A stretch of 64,000 nucleotides of DNA. Origin: Longispora sp047121295. GTDB lineage: Bacteria > Actinomycetota > Actinomycetes > Mycobacteriales > Micromonosporaceae. The position numbers and the translations under genes are program-made. Below the pieces are notes generated by a model that saw nothing but the letters and a program-made list of their open reading frames with translations, was not told where the DNA came from and made no database searches. This document shows positions 1 through 8,157 of this stretch, piece by piece. Position 1 is the first letter of the stretch. Every line of letters begins with the position of its first letter. The stretch is taken from contig NZ_CP139447.1 in the NCBI RefSeq assembly GCF_047121295.1, positions 6,324,001-6,388,000 on the forward strand, in the 5' to 3' direction.

Positions 1-1
1 C

Positions 2-919
2 GGCAACAAGGGCTACAAGACCAAGTACAAGGGTGGCTACTTCCCGGTGCCGCCGGTCGACCACCAGGCCGACCTGCGCGACGCGATGTCGACGAACCTG
101 ATCGACGCGGGCTTCACCATCGAGCGGGCGCACCACGAGGTCGGCACGGGCGGCCAGGCTGAGATCAACTACCGGTTCTCGACGCTGCTGAACGCCGGCG
201 ACCAGGTGCAGCTGTTCAAGTACATCATCAAGAACACCGCGTGGCAGGCCAACAAGTCCGTCACCTTCATGCCGAAGCCGCTGTTCGGCGACAACGGCTC
301 GGGCATGCACACCCACCAGAGCCTGTGGCTCGGCGGCGAGCCGCTGTTCTACGACGAGGCCGGCTACGGCGGCCTGTCGGACCTGGCCCGCTGGTACATC
401 GGCGGCCTGCTGCACCACGCGCCGTCGCTGCTGGCGTTCACCAACCCGACCATCAACTCGTTCCGCCGGCTCGTTCCCGGCTACGAGGCCCCGGTCAACC
501 TGGTCTACTCGCAGCGCAACCGCTCCGCGTGCACCCGGATCCCGGTCACCGGCACCAACCCGAAGGCCAAGCGCGTCGAGTTCCGGGTGCCGGACCCGTC
601 GGCGAACCCGTACCTGGCGTTCGCGGCCATGATGATGGCCGGCCTCGACGGCATCAAGAACAAGATCGAGCCCCCGGCCCCGATCGACAAGGACCTCTAC
701 GAGCTGCCGCCGGAGGAGCACGCGCAGGTCAAGCAGGTCCCGGGCTCGCTCGAGGAGGTGCTCGAGGCGCTCGAGGCCGACCACGACTACCTGCTCGAGG
801 GCGGCGTGTTCACGCCGGACCTGATCGAGACGTGGATCGAGTACAAGAAGACGCACGAGATCGACCCGGTCCGGCTGCGGCCGACCCCGCACGAGTTCGC
901 CATGTACTACGACTGCTGA
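2..919 (+). CDS. glnA: Glutamine synthetase type I (GlnA1), 3' part
   Basis: This is the C-terminal 305 residues of an ATP-dependent glutamine synthetase, which joins ammonia to glutamate in the cytoplasm; the 5' end lies left of the window. Visible family signatures are the ATP-binding KPLFGDNGSGMH stretch, the NRSACTRIP glutamate/ammonia-site loop and the terminal EFAMYYDC. The adenylylation site is present: the Tyr in DLYELPPEE, codon 698-700, corresponds to Tyr397 of the E. coli enzyme. It is therefore a GSI-beta enzyme that GlnE (encoded at 8158-10719) can switch off. No stop or frameshift is seen. A dispersed repeat begins about 65 bp after the stop. The assignment is essentially certain; only the N-terminus is missing. 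Confidence 0.97.
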   Translation, partial: GNKGYKTKYKGGYFPVPPVDHQADLRDAMSTNLIDAGFTIERAHHEVGTGGQAEINYRFSTLLNAGDQVQLFKYIIKNTAWQANKSVTFMPKPLFGDNGSGMHTHQSLWLGGEPLFYDEAGYGGLSDLARWYIGGLLHHAPSLLAFTNPTINSFRRLVPGYEAPVNLVYSQRNRSACTRIPVTGTNPKAKRVEFRVPDPSANPYLAFAAMMMAGLDGIKNKIEPPAPIDKDLYELPPEEHAQVKQVPGSLEEVLEALEADHDYLLEGGVFTPDLIETWIEYKKTHEIDPVRLRPTPHEFAMYYDC

Positions 920-983
920 TCTCGGGAATCTGAGGGTGCCCCCGCCGTGCGCGTCACGTCGGGGGCACTCCCGTTTCAGAACC

Positions 984-1034
984 AGATCAAAACCATTCTC
1001 CGGTTACGGCGGGGCCCGACCCGGTTTCCGTCGG
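984..1034 (+). repeat. Dispersed intergenic repeat, copy 1
   Basis: This is the first of seven related ~50-bp segments. The pattern is an A-rich head (AGATCAAAACC), a TTCTC spacer, the invariant core GGTTACGGCG, a GC-rich middle (here GGGCCCGACCCGG) and a TTCCGTCGG tail. It follows glnA in the same orientation. The middle is the 'GGGGCCCGACCCGG' subtype shared with the copies at 4490 and 22188. There is no T-run, so it is not a classic terminator. Confidence 0.8.
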
Positions 1035-1078
1035 TCCTGCGGGCACTGGGACCGCCGAGGGGAATCGCTTCTGAGCGC

Positions 1079-1795
1079 TCAAGCGCGGAGCCCGGACGTG
1101 TCCACCACTTCCCACGGCCCGCTCGCCAGGCGTTCCAGCACGATCCGCCGGTCCTCCGGGTCGGCCAGCTCCTCGGCGAGCCGGTGCGCCTCGGCGACCA
1201 GCTTCTCCGCGTCCGGGGACCCCGACCGCGCGGCCACCCGGGCCCGGCACTCGGCGGCGAACGCCCGGTCCCAGTCGGCGAACGCCGCCGGGTGCGCGTC
1301 GATCAGCTCCTGGTAGCGGGCCGCGTGCCGGGCGGCCACGTCCAGCAGGCCGACCGCGACGGCGACGCTCGCGATCGTGCACTCGCCACGGCCGTGGTTG
1401 GCGACGGTGCCGACCTGCATCCAGTGGTACGTGGAGGCGTAGGCGGCGTACAGGGCCTGTTCGCGATCGCCGACCGGGCTGTGCTCGGACAGCCCGCCGT
1501 CGAGCACGTCCCAGGTGCCGTTGTTGAGCTCCACGCCGAACCAGCGGTGCAGGTCCCGGCCGCCGCTCTGCTGGGCGACCACGGCGGCGGCGAGCTCGCG
1601 CCAGCCGGGCTGGCCGTACTCGCGGGCGATCGTGAACTGGGCGTCGCGCAGGGACAGGTCGACGCCCGCCTCGGGGAGGGCGGCACGGACCCGGGCGAGG
1701 GCCGCCGGGTTGCCGTTCGCCGCCGCCCTGCGCAGCTCCTTCGCCTGGGCGCGGAGCTGGCCGAGGTCGGCGTTGTCGGGGATGGTCCTGGTCAT
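1079..1795 (-). CDS. Ankyrin-like protein of unknown function
   Basis: The product has 238 residues and no signal peptide. The N-terminal third contains the pattern LSLRDAQFTIAREYGQPGW, seen in actinobacterial ankyrin-like proteins where short helix pairs are followed by 'AREYGxPxW'. The C-terminal half is helical and Ala/Arg-rich with no catalytic motif that I recognise. I chose the ATG at 1795 because a GGAGGA ribosome site lies just upstream; the open frame upstream of it has no such signal. It converges with glnA. A protein-interaction role is possible but not shown. Confidence 0.7.
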   Translation of the reverse strand: MTRTIPDNADLGQLRAQAKELRRAAANGNPAALARVRAALPEAGVDLSLRDAQFTIAREYGQPGWRELAAAVVAQQSGGRDLHRWFGVELNNGTWDVLDGGLSEHSPVGDREQALYAAYASTYHWMQVGTVANHGRGECTIASVAVAVGLLDVAARHAARYQELIDAHPAAFADWDRAFAAECRARVAARSGSPDAEKLVAEAHRLAEELADPEDRRIVLERLASGPWEVVDTSGLRA

Positions 1796-2025
1796 GATGT
1801 CCTCCGGTCGGCACCCGGGCCCGCTGCCACCGGGCGCGACAGGAACAGCGCGCATGGCTACGCAGAGTGTGGGGGAATCCAGGGGCACTCGGTGCTTGCC
1901 GCGGGCGGGTGGCGTCCTGGTACGCGCTGCGATCACGATAACCCATGGGGGCTGAACAGGGGAGATGACCGGGCGCGGGAAGTCAACTAGCATGAATCCC
2001 CACGACGGGCAGGGGAGGTTGGGCG

Positions 2026-2445
2026 GTGACAGAAGCATCGACGCTGGCGGAGAAGATCGATCGTCTCTTCGACATCGTCCGGCGGCCGAATCGCGAGCAG
2101 TACAGCCACGAGGAGGTGGCTCGTGCGTGCCGGGAGGCCACCGGCGAGACGTTCTCCGCGACGTACCTGTGGCAGCTGCGCACAGGCCGGCGGGACAATC
2201 CGACGAAGCGGCACCTCGAGGCGTTGGCGCAGTTCTTCCAGGTCCCCCCGGCGTACTTCTTCGACGACCAGCAGGGCGCCCGGATCGCCGAGGAGCTGGC
2301 CCTGCTGGGCGCGCTCCGCGACGCGGCGGTGCGTGAGGTCGCGTTACGCGCTGTCACCCTGTCCCCCGAAGGGCTCGGCACGATCAGTGACATGATCGAG
2401 GCCATCGGGCGACGCGAGGCCAGCCGGCACTCCGGTGCGGCGTAA
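2026..2445 (+). CDS. XRE-family HTH transcriptional regulator
   Basis: This is a 139-residue cytoplasmic DNA-binding protein. The first ~80 residues fit an XRE/Cro-type helix-turn-helix: TFSATYLWQLRTGRRDNPTKRHLEALAQFF is the recognition region, followed by the usual 'VPPAYFF' exit. The C-terminal half is a short helical segment. The GTG start at 2026 follows a GGGGAGG ribosome site. It overlaps the ImmA/IrrE-like gene by 11 bp, and that gene overlaps the membrane-protein gene at 2956, so the three form one operon. XRE regulators next to an ImmA/IrrE protease are commonly controlled by that protease; that role here is inferred from context. Confidence 0.88.
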   Translation: MTEASTLAEKIDRLFDIVRRPNREQYSHEEVARACREATGETFSATYLWQLRTGRRDNPTKRHLEALAQFFQVPPAYFFDDQQGARIAEELALLGALRDAAVREVALRAVTLSPEGLGTISDMIEAIGRREASRHSGAA

Positions 2446-2959
2446 CCGCGCCCTGTGGCGCAGCTGCCGGGACACGGTCTCCGACCTGGCGATCCCCGAC
2501 CCGTTCGACGTCGGCGAGTTCATCACCGCCCTCGCCGGGCAGCGTGGTCGGCCGATCGAGCTGGTGCCGGTGAGCGCGCCCACGGGCTCGGCCTGCGGGC
2601 TGCTGGTCAGCACCGACCACGCCGACTACATCTGCTTCCCGGAGGACACCACTCCGCTGCACCGGGAGCACATCCTGCTGCACGAGGTGGGGCACCTGGT
2701 CCGGGGCCACGTCGGGACCACGGTCCTGGACAGCTCGGCGGCGGGCGCGCTCATGCCCAACCTGTCGGCTGAGCTGGTCCGGCGGGTGCTGGGCCGGGGC
2801 GGGTACACCGAGACCCAGGAGCAGGAGGCGGAGCTGATCGCGTCGCTGATCGCCCGGCGAGCCACCCGGCGCCGGTCCGACGGGCCGCCCGTCGACCTCA
2901 GCCTCGCCGACGGGCTGGAGCGGCTGCGCTCGGTGTTCGACGGCCGGGACCACCGATGA
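2435..2959 (+). CDS. ImmA/IrrE-type metalloprotease-like protein
   Basis: The product has 174 residues. The key motif is LLHEVGHLV around residues 82-90, the HExxH zinc signature of ImmA/IrrE proteins, with downstream acidic residues in ETQEQEAELIAS that could supply the third ligand. ImmA of ICEBs1 cleaves its phage-type repressor and IrrE/PprI cleaves DdrO; by analogy this protein may cleave or sense with the XRE regulator encoded directly upstream. The GTG start at 2435 overlaps the upstream gene, and its TGA overlaps the ATG of the next gene (ATGA), which implies translational coupling. The substrate is unproven. Confidence 0.82.
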   Translation: MRRNRALWRSCRDTVSDLAIPDPFDVGEFITALAGQRGRPIELVPVSAPTGSACGLLVSTDHADYICFPEDTTPLHREHILLHEVGHLVRGHVGTTVLDSSAAGALMPNLSAELVRRVLGRGGYTETQEQEAELIASLIARRATRRRSDGPPVDLSLADGLERLRSVFDGRDHR

Positions 2960-4116
2960 TCGTCGCGGTGCCGTACGTGGCGTTCCTGGTCGCGCTGCTG
3001 GCGTCCGGGTACAAGCTGGTGCGGGGCGGCGGGGTGGCCGGGCTGCGGTACCTGTGCGGGGCGATCGTCTGCTTCGGGGCGGCGGCGGCCGTCCTGGCGC
3101 CGAACACCGTCGCGTTCGCGGCCCGGCACGAGATCATCCCGCACGGCAGCCTGCTCGTCGGCAACGGACTGATCATGGGCGGGAGCCTGTGCCTGGCGCT
3201 GCTGTCGCGGACCGTGCACAGCTCGGGCCGGCCCGTGGTGCCGCTGACGGCGTTCGTGGTGTGCTACCTGACCATGCTGGTGCTGGTGTACTCGGAGACC
3301 ACCGAGTCCACCACCCACTTCAACGACACGTACGGCGACCGGCCGGCGATCGCGCTGGCCACCCTGATCTGCCTGTCGTACATCGGCTGGGGCATGTGCA
3401 CGTTCTTCCGGCTCCTCGGGCACTACGTGCGGCACGCCGCCGAGCCGGTGCTGCGGTTCGGGCTGCGGGTGGTGGCCACCGGCACGGTGTTCGGGCTGTC
3501 CTGGGTGGCGTGGACGGCGTTTCGGGCCGTCAGCCGGGTCGTGCACTACCACCCGAATATCGAGCATCCGCCGCCGGTGTCGACGCTGCTGGGCGCCATC
3601 GCCGTTCTGTTGTGGGCGCTGGGCGCGACGCTGACGGCGTGGGGTACCCATCTGGTGCGGCCCTTCCGCTGGCTGCGGGCGATGCGCGGCTACCGGGCAC
3701 TGGCTCCACTGTGGTCGGAGCTGCACGCGGCGTTCCCCGAGATCGCGCTGGAGCGGTCCACGTCCCGGCTGCCGTGGGACGCCGGCTTCGCGCTGTACCG
3801 CAGGGTGATCGAGATCCGCGACGCGCATCTGGCCCTGCGCGGCTACTTCCACCCGGACGTGTCCGTCTGGGTCCGTGGCCAGGACCCCACGGTCGCCGAG
3901 GCGGCCCGGGTCGCCGCCGCGCTCGTCGCGCACGCCGCCGGGCACCGCTACCTCGCCTCCCCCGCGCCGCCGCACGACGTCGGGCCCACCGTGGAGTCCG
4001 AGGCGGCGTGGCTGATCGGGGTGACCCGGGCGTTCACCGGCTCGCGGACCGTCGCGGAGATCCGCCGCAGGGTCCAGGCGGAACTGGGTGTGCCGGCCGC
4101 GTCGGTCACCCGATAG
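2956..4116 (+). CDS. MAB_1171c-family multi-pass membrane protein
   Basis: The product has 386 residues. The N-terminal ~240 residues hold about seven hydrophobic helices separated by short loops, and the C-terminal ~145 residues are soluble, containing 'LWSELHAAFPEI' and 'RLPWDAGFALYRRVIEIRDAHLALRGYF'. That layout matches the actinobacterial MAB_1171c family, often labelled a putative transporter although no substrate is known. It is the last gene of the XRE-ImmA/IrrE-MAB_1171c triad, a grouping I recognise from other actinomycetes. The start overlaps the preceding stop by 4 bp. A membrane sensor role feeding the protease/repressor pair is as plausible as transport. Confidence 0.78.
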   Translation: MIVAVPYVAFLVALLASGYKLVRGGGVAGLRYLCGAIVCFGAAAAVLAPNTVAFAARHEIIPHGSLLVGNGLIMGGSLCLALLSRTVHSSGRPVVPLTAFVVCYLTMLVLVYSETTESTTHFNDTYGDRPAIALATLICLSYIGWGMCTFFRLLGHYVRHAAEPVLRFGLRVVATGTVFGLSWVAWTAFRAVSRVVHYHPNIEHPPPVSTLLGAIAVLLWALGATLTAWGTHLVRPFRWLRAMRGYRALAPLWSELHAAFPEIALERSTSRLPWDAGFALYRRVIEIRDAHLALRGYFHPDVSVWVRGQDPTVAEAARVAAALVAHAAGHRYLASPAPPHDVGPTVESEAAWLIGVTRAFTGSRTVAEIRRRVQAELGVPAASVTR

Positions 4117-4149
4117 GGTTTCGACACCCCACATTTCGAGGAGAAGTCC

Positions 4150-4491
4150 GTGGCTCTCGAGTTCGTCCAGGTGTCGACCACGGTCGCCTCCCAGCAGGCC
4201 GCGGCCGAGCTGGCCCGCAGCGCCGTCGAGGCCCGGCTCGCCGCGTGCGCCCAGATCGCCGGGCCCATCACGAGCATCTACTGGTGGTTGGACAGCGTGG
4301 AGTCCGCGCCGGAGTACGTCATCTGGTTCAAGACCACTGTCGAGCGCTACCAGGACCTCGAGGACCACATCCGCTCCGGGCACACCTACGACGTGCCCGA
4401 GGTCATCTGCGTGCCCATCGTCGCCGGCAACCCCGACTACCTGTCCTGGGTCCGCGACGAGTCCACGGCCGCCGAAACCCCGCAGGACTAG
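4150..4491 (+). CDS. cutA: CutA divalent-cation tolerance protein
   Basis: The product has 113 residues, the normal CutA length. Diagnostic stretches are LAACAQIAGPITSIYWW near the N-terminus, 'EYVIWFKTTVERYQDLEDHIRSGHTYDVPE' in the middle and 'VPIVAGNPDYLSWV' at the end, which is the standard trimeric CutA1 signal-transduction-like fold. CutA proteins are linked to copper tolerance in E. coli, but their molecular role is unsettled. A GTG start follows AGGAG. Its stop codon abuts a copy of the dispersed repeat, and the convergent mannosyltransferase ends 4 bp further on. Confidence 0.95.
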   Translation: MALEFVQVSTTVASQQAAAELARSAVEARLAACAQIAGPITSIYWWLDSVESAPEYVIWFKTTVERYQDLEDHIRSGHTYDVPEVICVPIVAGNPDYLSWVRDESTAAETPQD

Positions 4492-4532
4492 CCTTTATCG
4501 GTTACGGCGGGGCCCGACCCGGGTTCCGCCGG
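4490..4532 (+). repeat. Dispersed intergenic repeat, copy 2
   Basis: This copy carries CCTTTATC, then GGTTACGGCG, GGGCCCGACCCGG and TTCCGCCGG. It starts on the cutA stop codon, and read on the other strand it encodes the last residues (GGTRVGPRRNR) and the stop of the mannosyltransferase gene ending at 4495. The A-rich head is shortened compared with copy 1. Confidence 0.8.
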
Positions 4533-6126
4533 CCGCCCGGAGCACCCGCCAGAGCAGGTATCCGGCCAGGGCCGCCATCAGCAGCGCGCCCGGGAACTTC
4601 GTGACCCGGGCCAGGTTGAAGCCGTCCGGCAGGACGAGGAACGCGAGCGCCGTGACGACCCAGCCGAGCCAGCGGCGCCAGTCGGCGACGGCGAGGACGG
4701 CCAGGGGCCAGAGGGCGTACCAGGGGTGGAAGACCGGGGCGAGGAGCACGGTGTAGCCCAGGGCCCAGCCGGCGGCGGCGACCACGCGTCGGGGGCGGGC
4801 GGTGGGGTCCTCCGTGGCGGGGTCGGTCGCGTGTGGCCCGGCAGGGCCGGGGCGCTCCGCGCCCCGGCCCTGCCGGGCCCCCCACACGACCCCCCACCCA
4901 AACCCCCACCCGGCCGTCCGCGCGAACAGCACCACCAACACGATCCCCAGCACCCCGACCCCCAGCGCCCGGGTCACCGGCACCGCCGTGTGCCCCGCCG
5001 GCAGGAACAGGTAGTCCACCGCGAACCCGACCCCGGTGGGCAGCGACGTCCACTGTTTGGAGTCCCCGCTGCTGACCAGACCGTCGACCCAGCCGAAGCC
5101 GAGCGTCGTGGCGAGCGAGACCAGCCCGAGCACGGCCCCGGACACGACACCCAGGGCGGCCCCGATCCCGAGCACCGTGCCGACCGGGGCCCCGGCCCTG
5201 GGCCTGTCCGCGGTGTCCCCGGCAGCGGGCCCGCTCCGCGGGCCCGCGAGGAGCAGCGCCGCGAACGGCAGCACCACGACGGCCGTGACCTTGATCGCGA
5301 GGGCAAGCCCGAGGAGCGCCCCGACGACGAGCACCCCGCGCCACCCGCGCACGCCGGCCCGGGTGCCACCCGTCGCCGCCGCCAGCGCGGCCACCACCAG
5401 GCCGATCATCAGGCCGTCGTTGTGCGCCCCGGACACCAGGTGGATGCCGACGAGCGGCGCGGCCAGGCCCAGCCACAGGGCCCGGCCCGGGTCGGTGCCG
5501 CAGGCCCGGGCCAGGGCGGGCACCCGCGCGGCGATCAGGAGCGCCCCGGCGAGCGCGATCAGCCGTAGCCAGCCGAGGGCGGCGAGCAGGCTGCCCCCGG
5601 CGAGGGCCGCCGCCGCGCCGGCCAGCACGACGAACCCGGGCCCGTACGGCGCGGGGGTGTCCCGCCAGATGAAGGAGACCGTGTCCACCCAGGGGCACGG
5701 CAACGCGGCCACCCCCTCGGCGTACGGGCTGTGCGCGGCCGCGTACGTCGCGCCCTGGCACGCGTAGGCGTACGCGTCCCGGCTGGCCAGCGGCGGGGCG
5801 AGCAGCAGAGGGAGCGCCCACAGCCCGGCGGTGACCAGCACCCACCGCACGGAGAGCCCGGCCCCGACGGGCACGGTGCTCGCGTCCGGCCCCGCCCCGG
5901 CCCGGCCCGCCCGCCCGAACGGGGCGAGCCGGAGCCACGACCAGGACAGCAGCGCGACCCCGGCCACGTACAGCGCGACAGCCCCGGCCGTGCGGGGGTG
6001 GCCGAGGATGCCGGGCACCGTGGAGCGCAGGTCGGCGTGCGGCAGCGCCCCGCCGAGATATCCGGCCACGGCCAGTGCCACTGCCCCGAGCATTCCGGTG
6101 TATCGGCTGATCCGCACGGGGATCAT
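4495..6126 (-). CDS. mptB: MptB-type polyprenol-phosphomannose mannosyltransferase
   Basis: This is a 543-residue GT-C glycosyltransferase with about a dozen transmembrane helices. The family fingerprint is LASRDAYAYACQGATYAAAHSPYAEGV around residues 112-138, where the Arg-Asp pair stands in the extracytoplasmic catalytic loop, plus 'SGAHNDGLMIGL' further on. MptB-like enzymes use polyprenyl-phosphomannose to extend alpha-1,6-mannan of lipomannan/lipoarabinomannan-type glycolipids on the outer face of the membrane. The C-terminal tail after the last helix is encoded by repeat copy 2, so the ancestral protein probably ended a little earlier. There is a Gly/Arg-rich cytoplasmic insert near residues 425-450. 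Confidence 0.85.
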   Translation of the reverse strand: MIPVRISRYTGMLGAVALAVAGYLGGALPHADLRSTVPGILGHPRTAGAVALYVAGVALLSWSWLRLAPFGRAGRAGAGPDASTVPVGAGLSVRWVLVTAGLWALPLLLAPPLASRDAYAYACQGATYAAAHSPYAEGVAALPCPWVDTVSFIWRDTPAPYGPGFVVLAGAAAALAGGSLLAALGWLRLIALAGALLIAARVPALARACGTDPGRALWLGLAAPLVGIHLVSGAHNDGLMIGLVVAALAAATGGTRAGVRGWRGVLVVGALLGLALAIKVTAVVVLPFAALLLAGPRSGPAAGDTADRPRAGAPVGTVLGIGAALGVVSGAVLGLVSLATTLGFGWVDGLVSSGDSKQWTSLPTGVGFAVDYLFLPAGHTAVPVTRALGVGVLGIVLVVLFARTAGWGFGWGVVWGARQGRGAERPGPAGPHATDPATEDPTARPRRVVAAAGWALGYTVLLAPVFHPWYALWPLAVLAVADWRRWLGWVVTALAFLVLPDGFNLARVTKFPGALLMAALAGYLLWRVLRAAGGTRVGPRRNR

Positions 6127-6198
6127 GCTGCCACGGCCGGCAAACGAGCCCCGCCGGGCGCTCCGGTCCGGTCATACTCGTAAGGGGGGTGGTGAGTG

Positions 6199-6390
6199 AT
6201 GCACGCCACAGTAGGTGACAGGCTCCAGGTGCACAGCGCCTCGGTCGGGGTCAAGGAGCGGACCGGCGAGATCATCGAGGTGCGCGGGGCCGAGGGCGGG
6301 CCGCCGTACATGGTCCGGTTCGACGACGGGCACGAGTCGCTGGTCTTCCCGGGCCCCGACAGCCAGGTCGTGCACCTCCCCGCGGAGTAG
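6199..6390 (+). CDS. DUF1918 small protein
   Basis: The product has 63 residues. The pattern 'GDRLQVHSASVGVKERTGEI' followed by 'PPYMVRFDDGHESLVFPGPD' is the DUF1918 fold, a small SH3-like barrel common in actinobacteria and of unknown function. I prefer the ATG at 6199 over the GTG three bases upstream because the G-rich ribosome site (AAGGGGGG) is better spaced. It lies divergently from mptB and about 20 bp ahead of the next membrane-protein gene, so the two may be co-transcribed. Confidence 0.85.
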   Translation: MHATVGDRLQVHSASVGVKERTGEIIEVRGAEGGPPYMVRFDDGHESLVFPGPDSQVVHLPAE

Positions 6391-6409
6391 GCCGGGCAGA
6401 CTGGGGTCC

Positions 6410-8131
6410 ATGATTCGGAGCTGGCGGCGCGTGCTGCCCGCCGTCGTGGTGGCGGCCGTGCTGTCGGTGGGATACCTGCTGGCCCCGCCCCTGGGCACCG
6501 ACCTGTCCGCCCAGGTGGCCCGGGCCGACTTCTTCGCGGCGCACGGGTTCACCCCGATCGATCTTCGCTGGTACGGCGGGGTGGACCAGTTCGGCTACAG
6601 CCTCGTGTCACCGGCGCTGATGGGCGGGCTCGGTACTCGTAACACAGCGATCTTCTCCCTGCTCACGGCGGCGCTGGCCTTCGCGGCCCTCCTGGTGCGG
6701 GCAGGCGTCCGGCGTCCGGTTCTCGGCGGCGTGGTCGGCGCGCTGTGCATCGCGGGCAACCTCGCGTCGGGCCGGGTCACCTACGGCCTGGGCGTGGCGT
6801 TCGGCCTCCTCGCGCTCCTCGCCCTGACCGTGCCGAACCGGGGGCTGCGCTACGGCGGCGCGGCCGTCGCCGGGCTGCTCGCCGGTCTGACCAGCCCGGT
6901 CGCGGGCCTGTTCGTGGGCCTGGCCGGCGCGGCGCTCCTGCTCTCCGGGGGCCGGACCGGCGGCACCCGGGGCGGCGGCACCCGGACCGCCGGGGCGGTC
7001 CTCGCCGCCGTCGGCGCCCTCGGTCTCGGGCTGACCGGCCTGCTGTTCGGCGAGGGCGGCGTGATGAACATCAGCGCGAAGGACACCCGGGGCGCGGTGC
7101 TCGTCTCGCTGCTGGTCGCCCTGTTCGCGGCGCACCGGCCGGTCCGGGTGGGCGCGCTGCTGTCGGCGGCCGGCGTCCTCGCGGCCTACCTGGTCGACAC
7201 GCCGGTCGGCCTGAACGCGACCCGCCTCGCCGTGATGTTCGCGCTCCCGGTCCTGGCCGCGACGGGCACCACGCCCCGGCGACCGGTCGGGGCCGGACCG
7301 CATGCGCCCGAGCAGGCCGACCCGGCCGCAGCACCCCCGACCGCCGGCGCACGGGTCCTGCTACCGGATCCGTTCGGCCCCGAGTCGGGCCACCCCGACC
7401 CCGCCGTCACCCACCTGCCGCTGCGGCCCCCGCCGGGCGCGGTCCTCGCCCCCGCCGGGTTCACGCCGGCCCGCTGGGGCGGCGCGATCCTGGTCGGCGC
7501 ACTCGTCTGGTGGCTCGCGCCGCCCGTCGTCGTCGCCGACCTCCGCGACGCCGGCAACCCGGCGAACGAGCGGTCCTACTTCACCCCGCTGATCACGGCG
7601 CTGAAGGAACACCACGCCACCCGCACCGAGGTCGTCCCCACCCGCAACTACTGGGAGGCCGCGTACGTCGCCCCCCTCGCCCGGGGCTGGCTGCGCCAAC
7701 TCGACCTGGAACGCAACCCGCTGCTCTACGAGAACCTGCCCGGCGGCACGAAACTGACCGCCGACAACTACCGCGACTGGCTGCGCGACAACGCGGTCAG
7801 CCACGTGGCGGTGTCCGATGCCGAGCCGTCCTGGCTGGCCCGCCCGGAGGCCGCGCTGGTCAGGAGTGGCGGTCTGCCGTATCTCACCGAGGTCTGGCAC
7901 GACGAGCACTGGCGGCTGTACGCGGTCGCCGACCCCGCCCCGGTCGTCGAGGGCCTCGTCGACCAGGACGCGGTCAGCGTCACCTTCGCGGCCGAGGCCC
8001 CCGGCGGCCGGCTCGTCCGGGTCCGGTACTCGCGCTGGCTGCGGATGCCGGGCGGCACGCTGAGGCCCGGGCCGGGAGGCTGGACCACCGCGGAGGTACC
8101 CGGCCCGGGCCTGTTCAGGGTGTCCAGCTAG
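6410..8131 (+). CDS. Polytopic membrane protein, GT-C-like
   Basis: The product has 573 residues. It starts with a signal-anchor-like helix, then about ten transmembrane helices up to residue ~370. A ~200-residue extracytoplasmic C-terminal domain follows (SYFTPLITALKEHHATRTEVVPTRNYWEAAY onward). The first outside loop, with 'DLRWYGGVDQFGYSLVSPALMGGLG', resembles the loop between helices 1 and 2 of GT-C enzymes and YfhO-like proteins. I therefore infer a cell-envelope glycan or lipid role, without an assigned reaction. Upstream in-frame codons are shadow sequence of the DUF1918 gene, so I chose ATG 6410. It converges on glnE. Confidence 0.7.
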   Translation: MIRSWRRVLPAVVVAAVLSVGYLLAPPLGTDLSAQVARADFFAAHGFTPIDLRWYGGVDQFGYSLVSPALMGGLGTRNTAIFSLLTAALAFAALLVRAGVRRPVLGGVVGALCIAGNLASGRVTYGLGVAFGLLALLALTVPNRGLRYGGAAVAGLLAGLTSPVAGLFVGLAGAALLLSGGRTGGTRGGGTRTAGAVLAAVGALGLGLTGLLFGEGGVMNISAKDTRGAVLVSLLVALFAAHRPVRVGALLSAAGVLAAYLVDTPVGLNATRLAVMFALPVLAATGTTPRRPVGAGPHAPEQADPAAAPPTAGARVLLPDPFGPESGHPDPAVTHLPLRPPPGAVLAPAGFTPARWGGAILVGALVWWLAPPVVVADLRDAGNPANERSYFTPLITALKEHHATRTEVVPTRNYWEAAYVAPLARGWLRQLDLERNPLLYENLPGGTKLTADNYRDWLRDNAVSHVAVSDAEPSWLARPEAALVRSGGLPYLTEVWHDEHWRLYAVADPAPVVEGLVDQDAVSVTFAAEAPGGRLVRVRYSRWLRMPGGTLRPGPGGWTTAEVPGPGLFRVSS

Positions 8132-8157
8132 CCCGGAAAAGGACAACCGCCGCACAG

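Noticed and set aside
984..1034. Dispersed repeat as attachment site or CRISPR-like unit
   Set aside because: Copies are spaced kilobases apart around ordinary genes, not in arrays and not bounding a foreign segment.
2626..4383. A 585-residue minus-strand frame opposite the ImmA/MAB_1171c genes
   Set aside because: Its composition is typical shadow (Arg, Pro, His, Gln runs), with no domain and no ribosome site.
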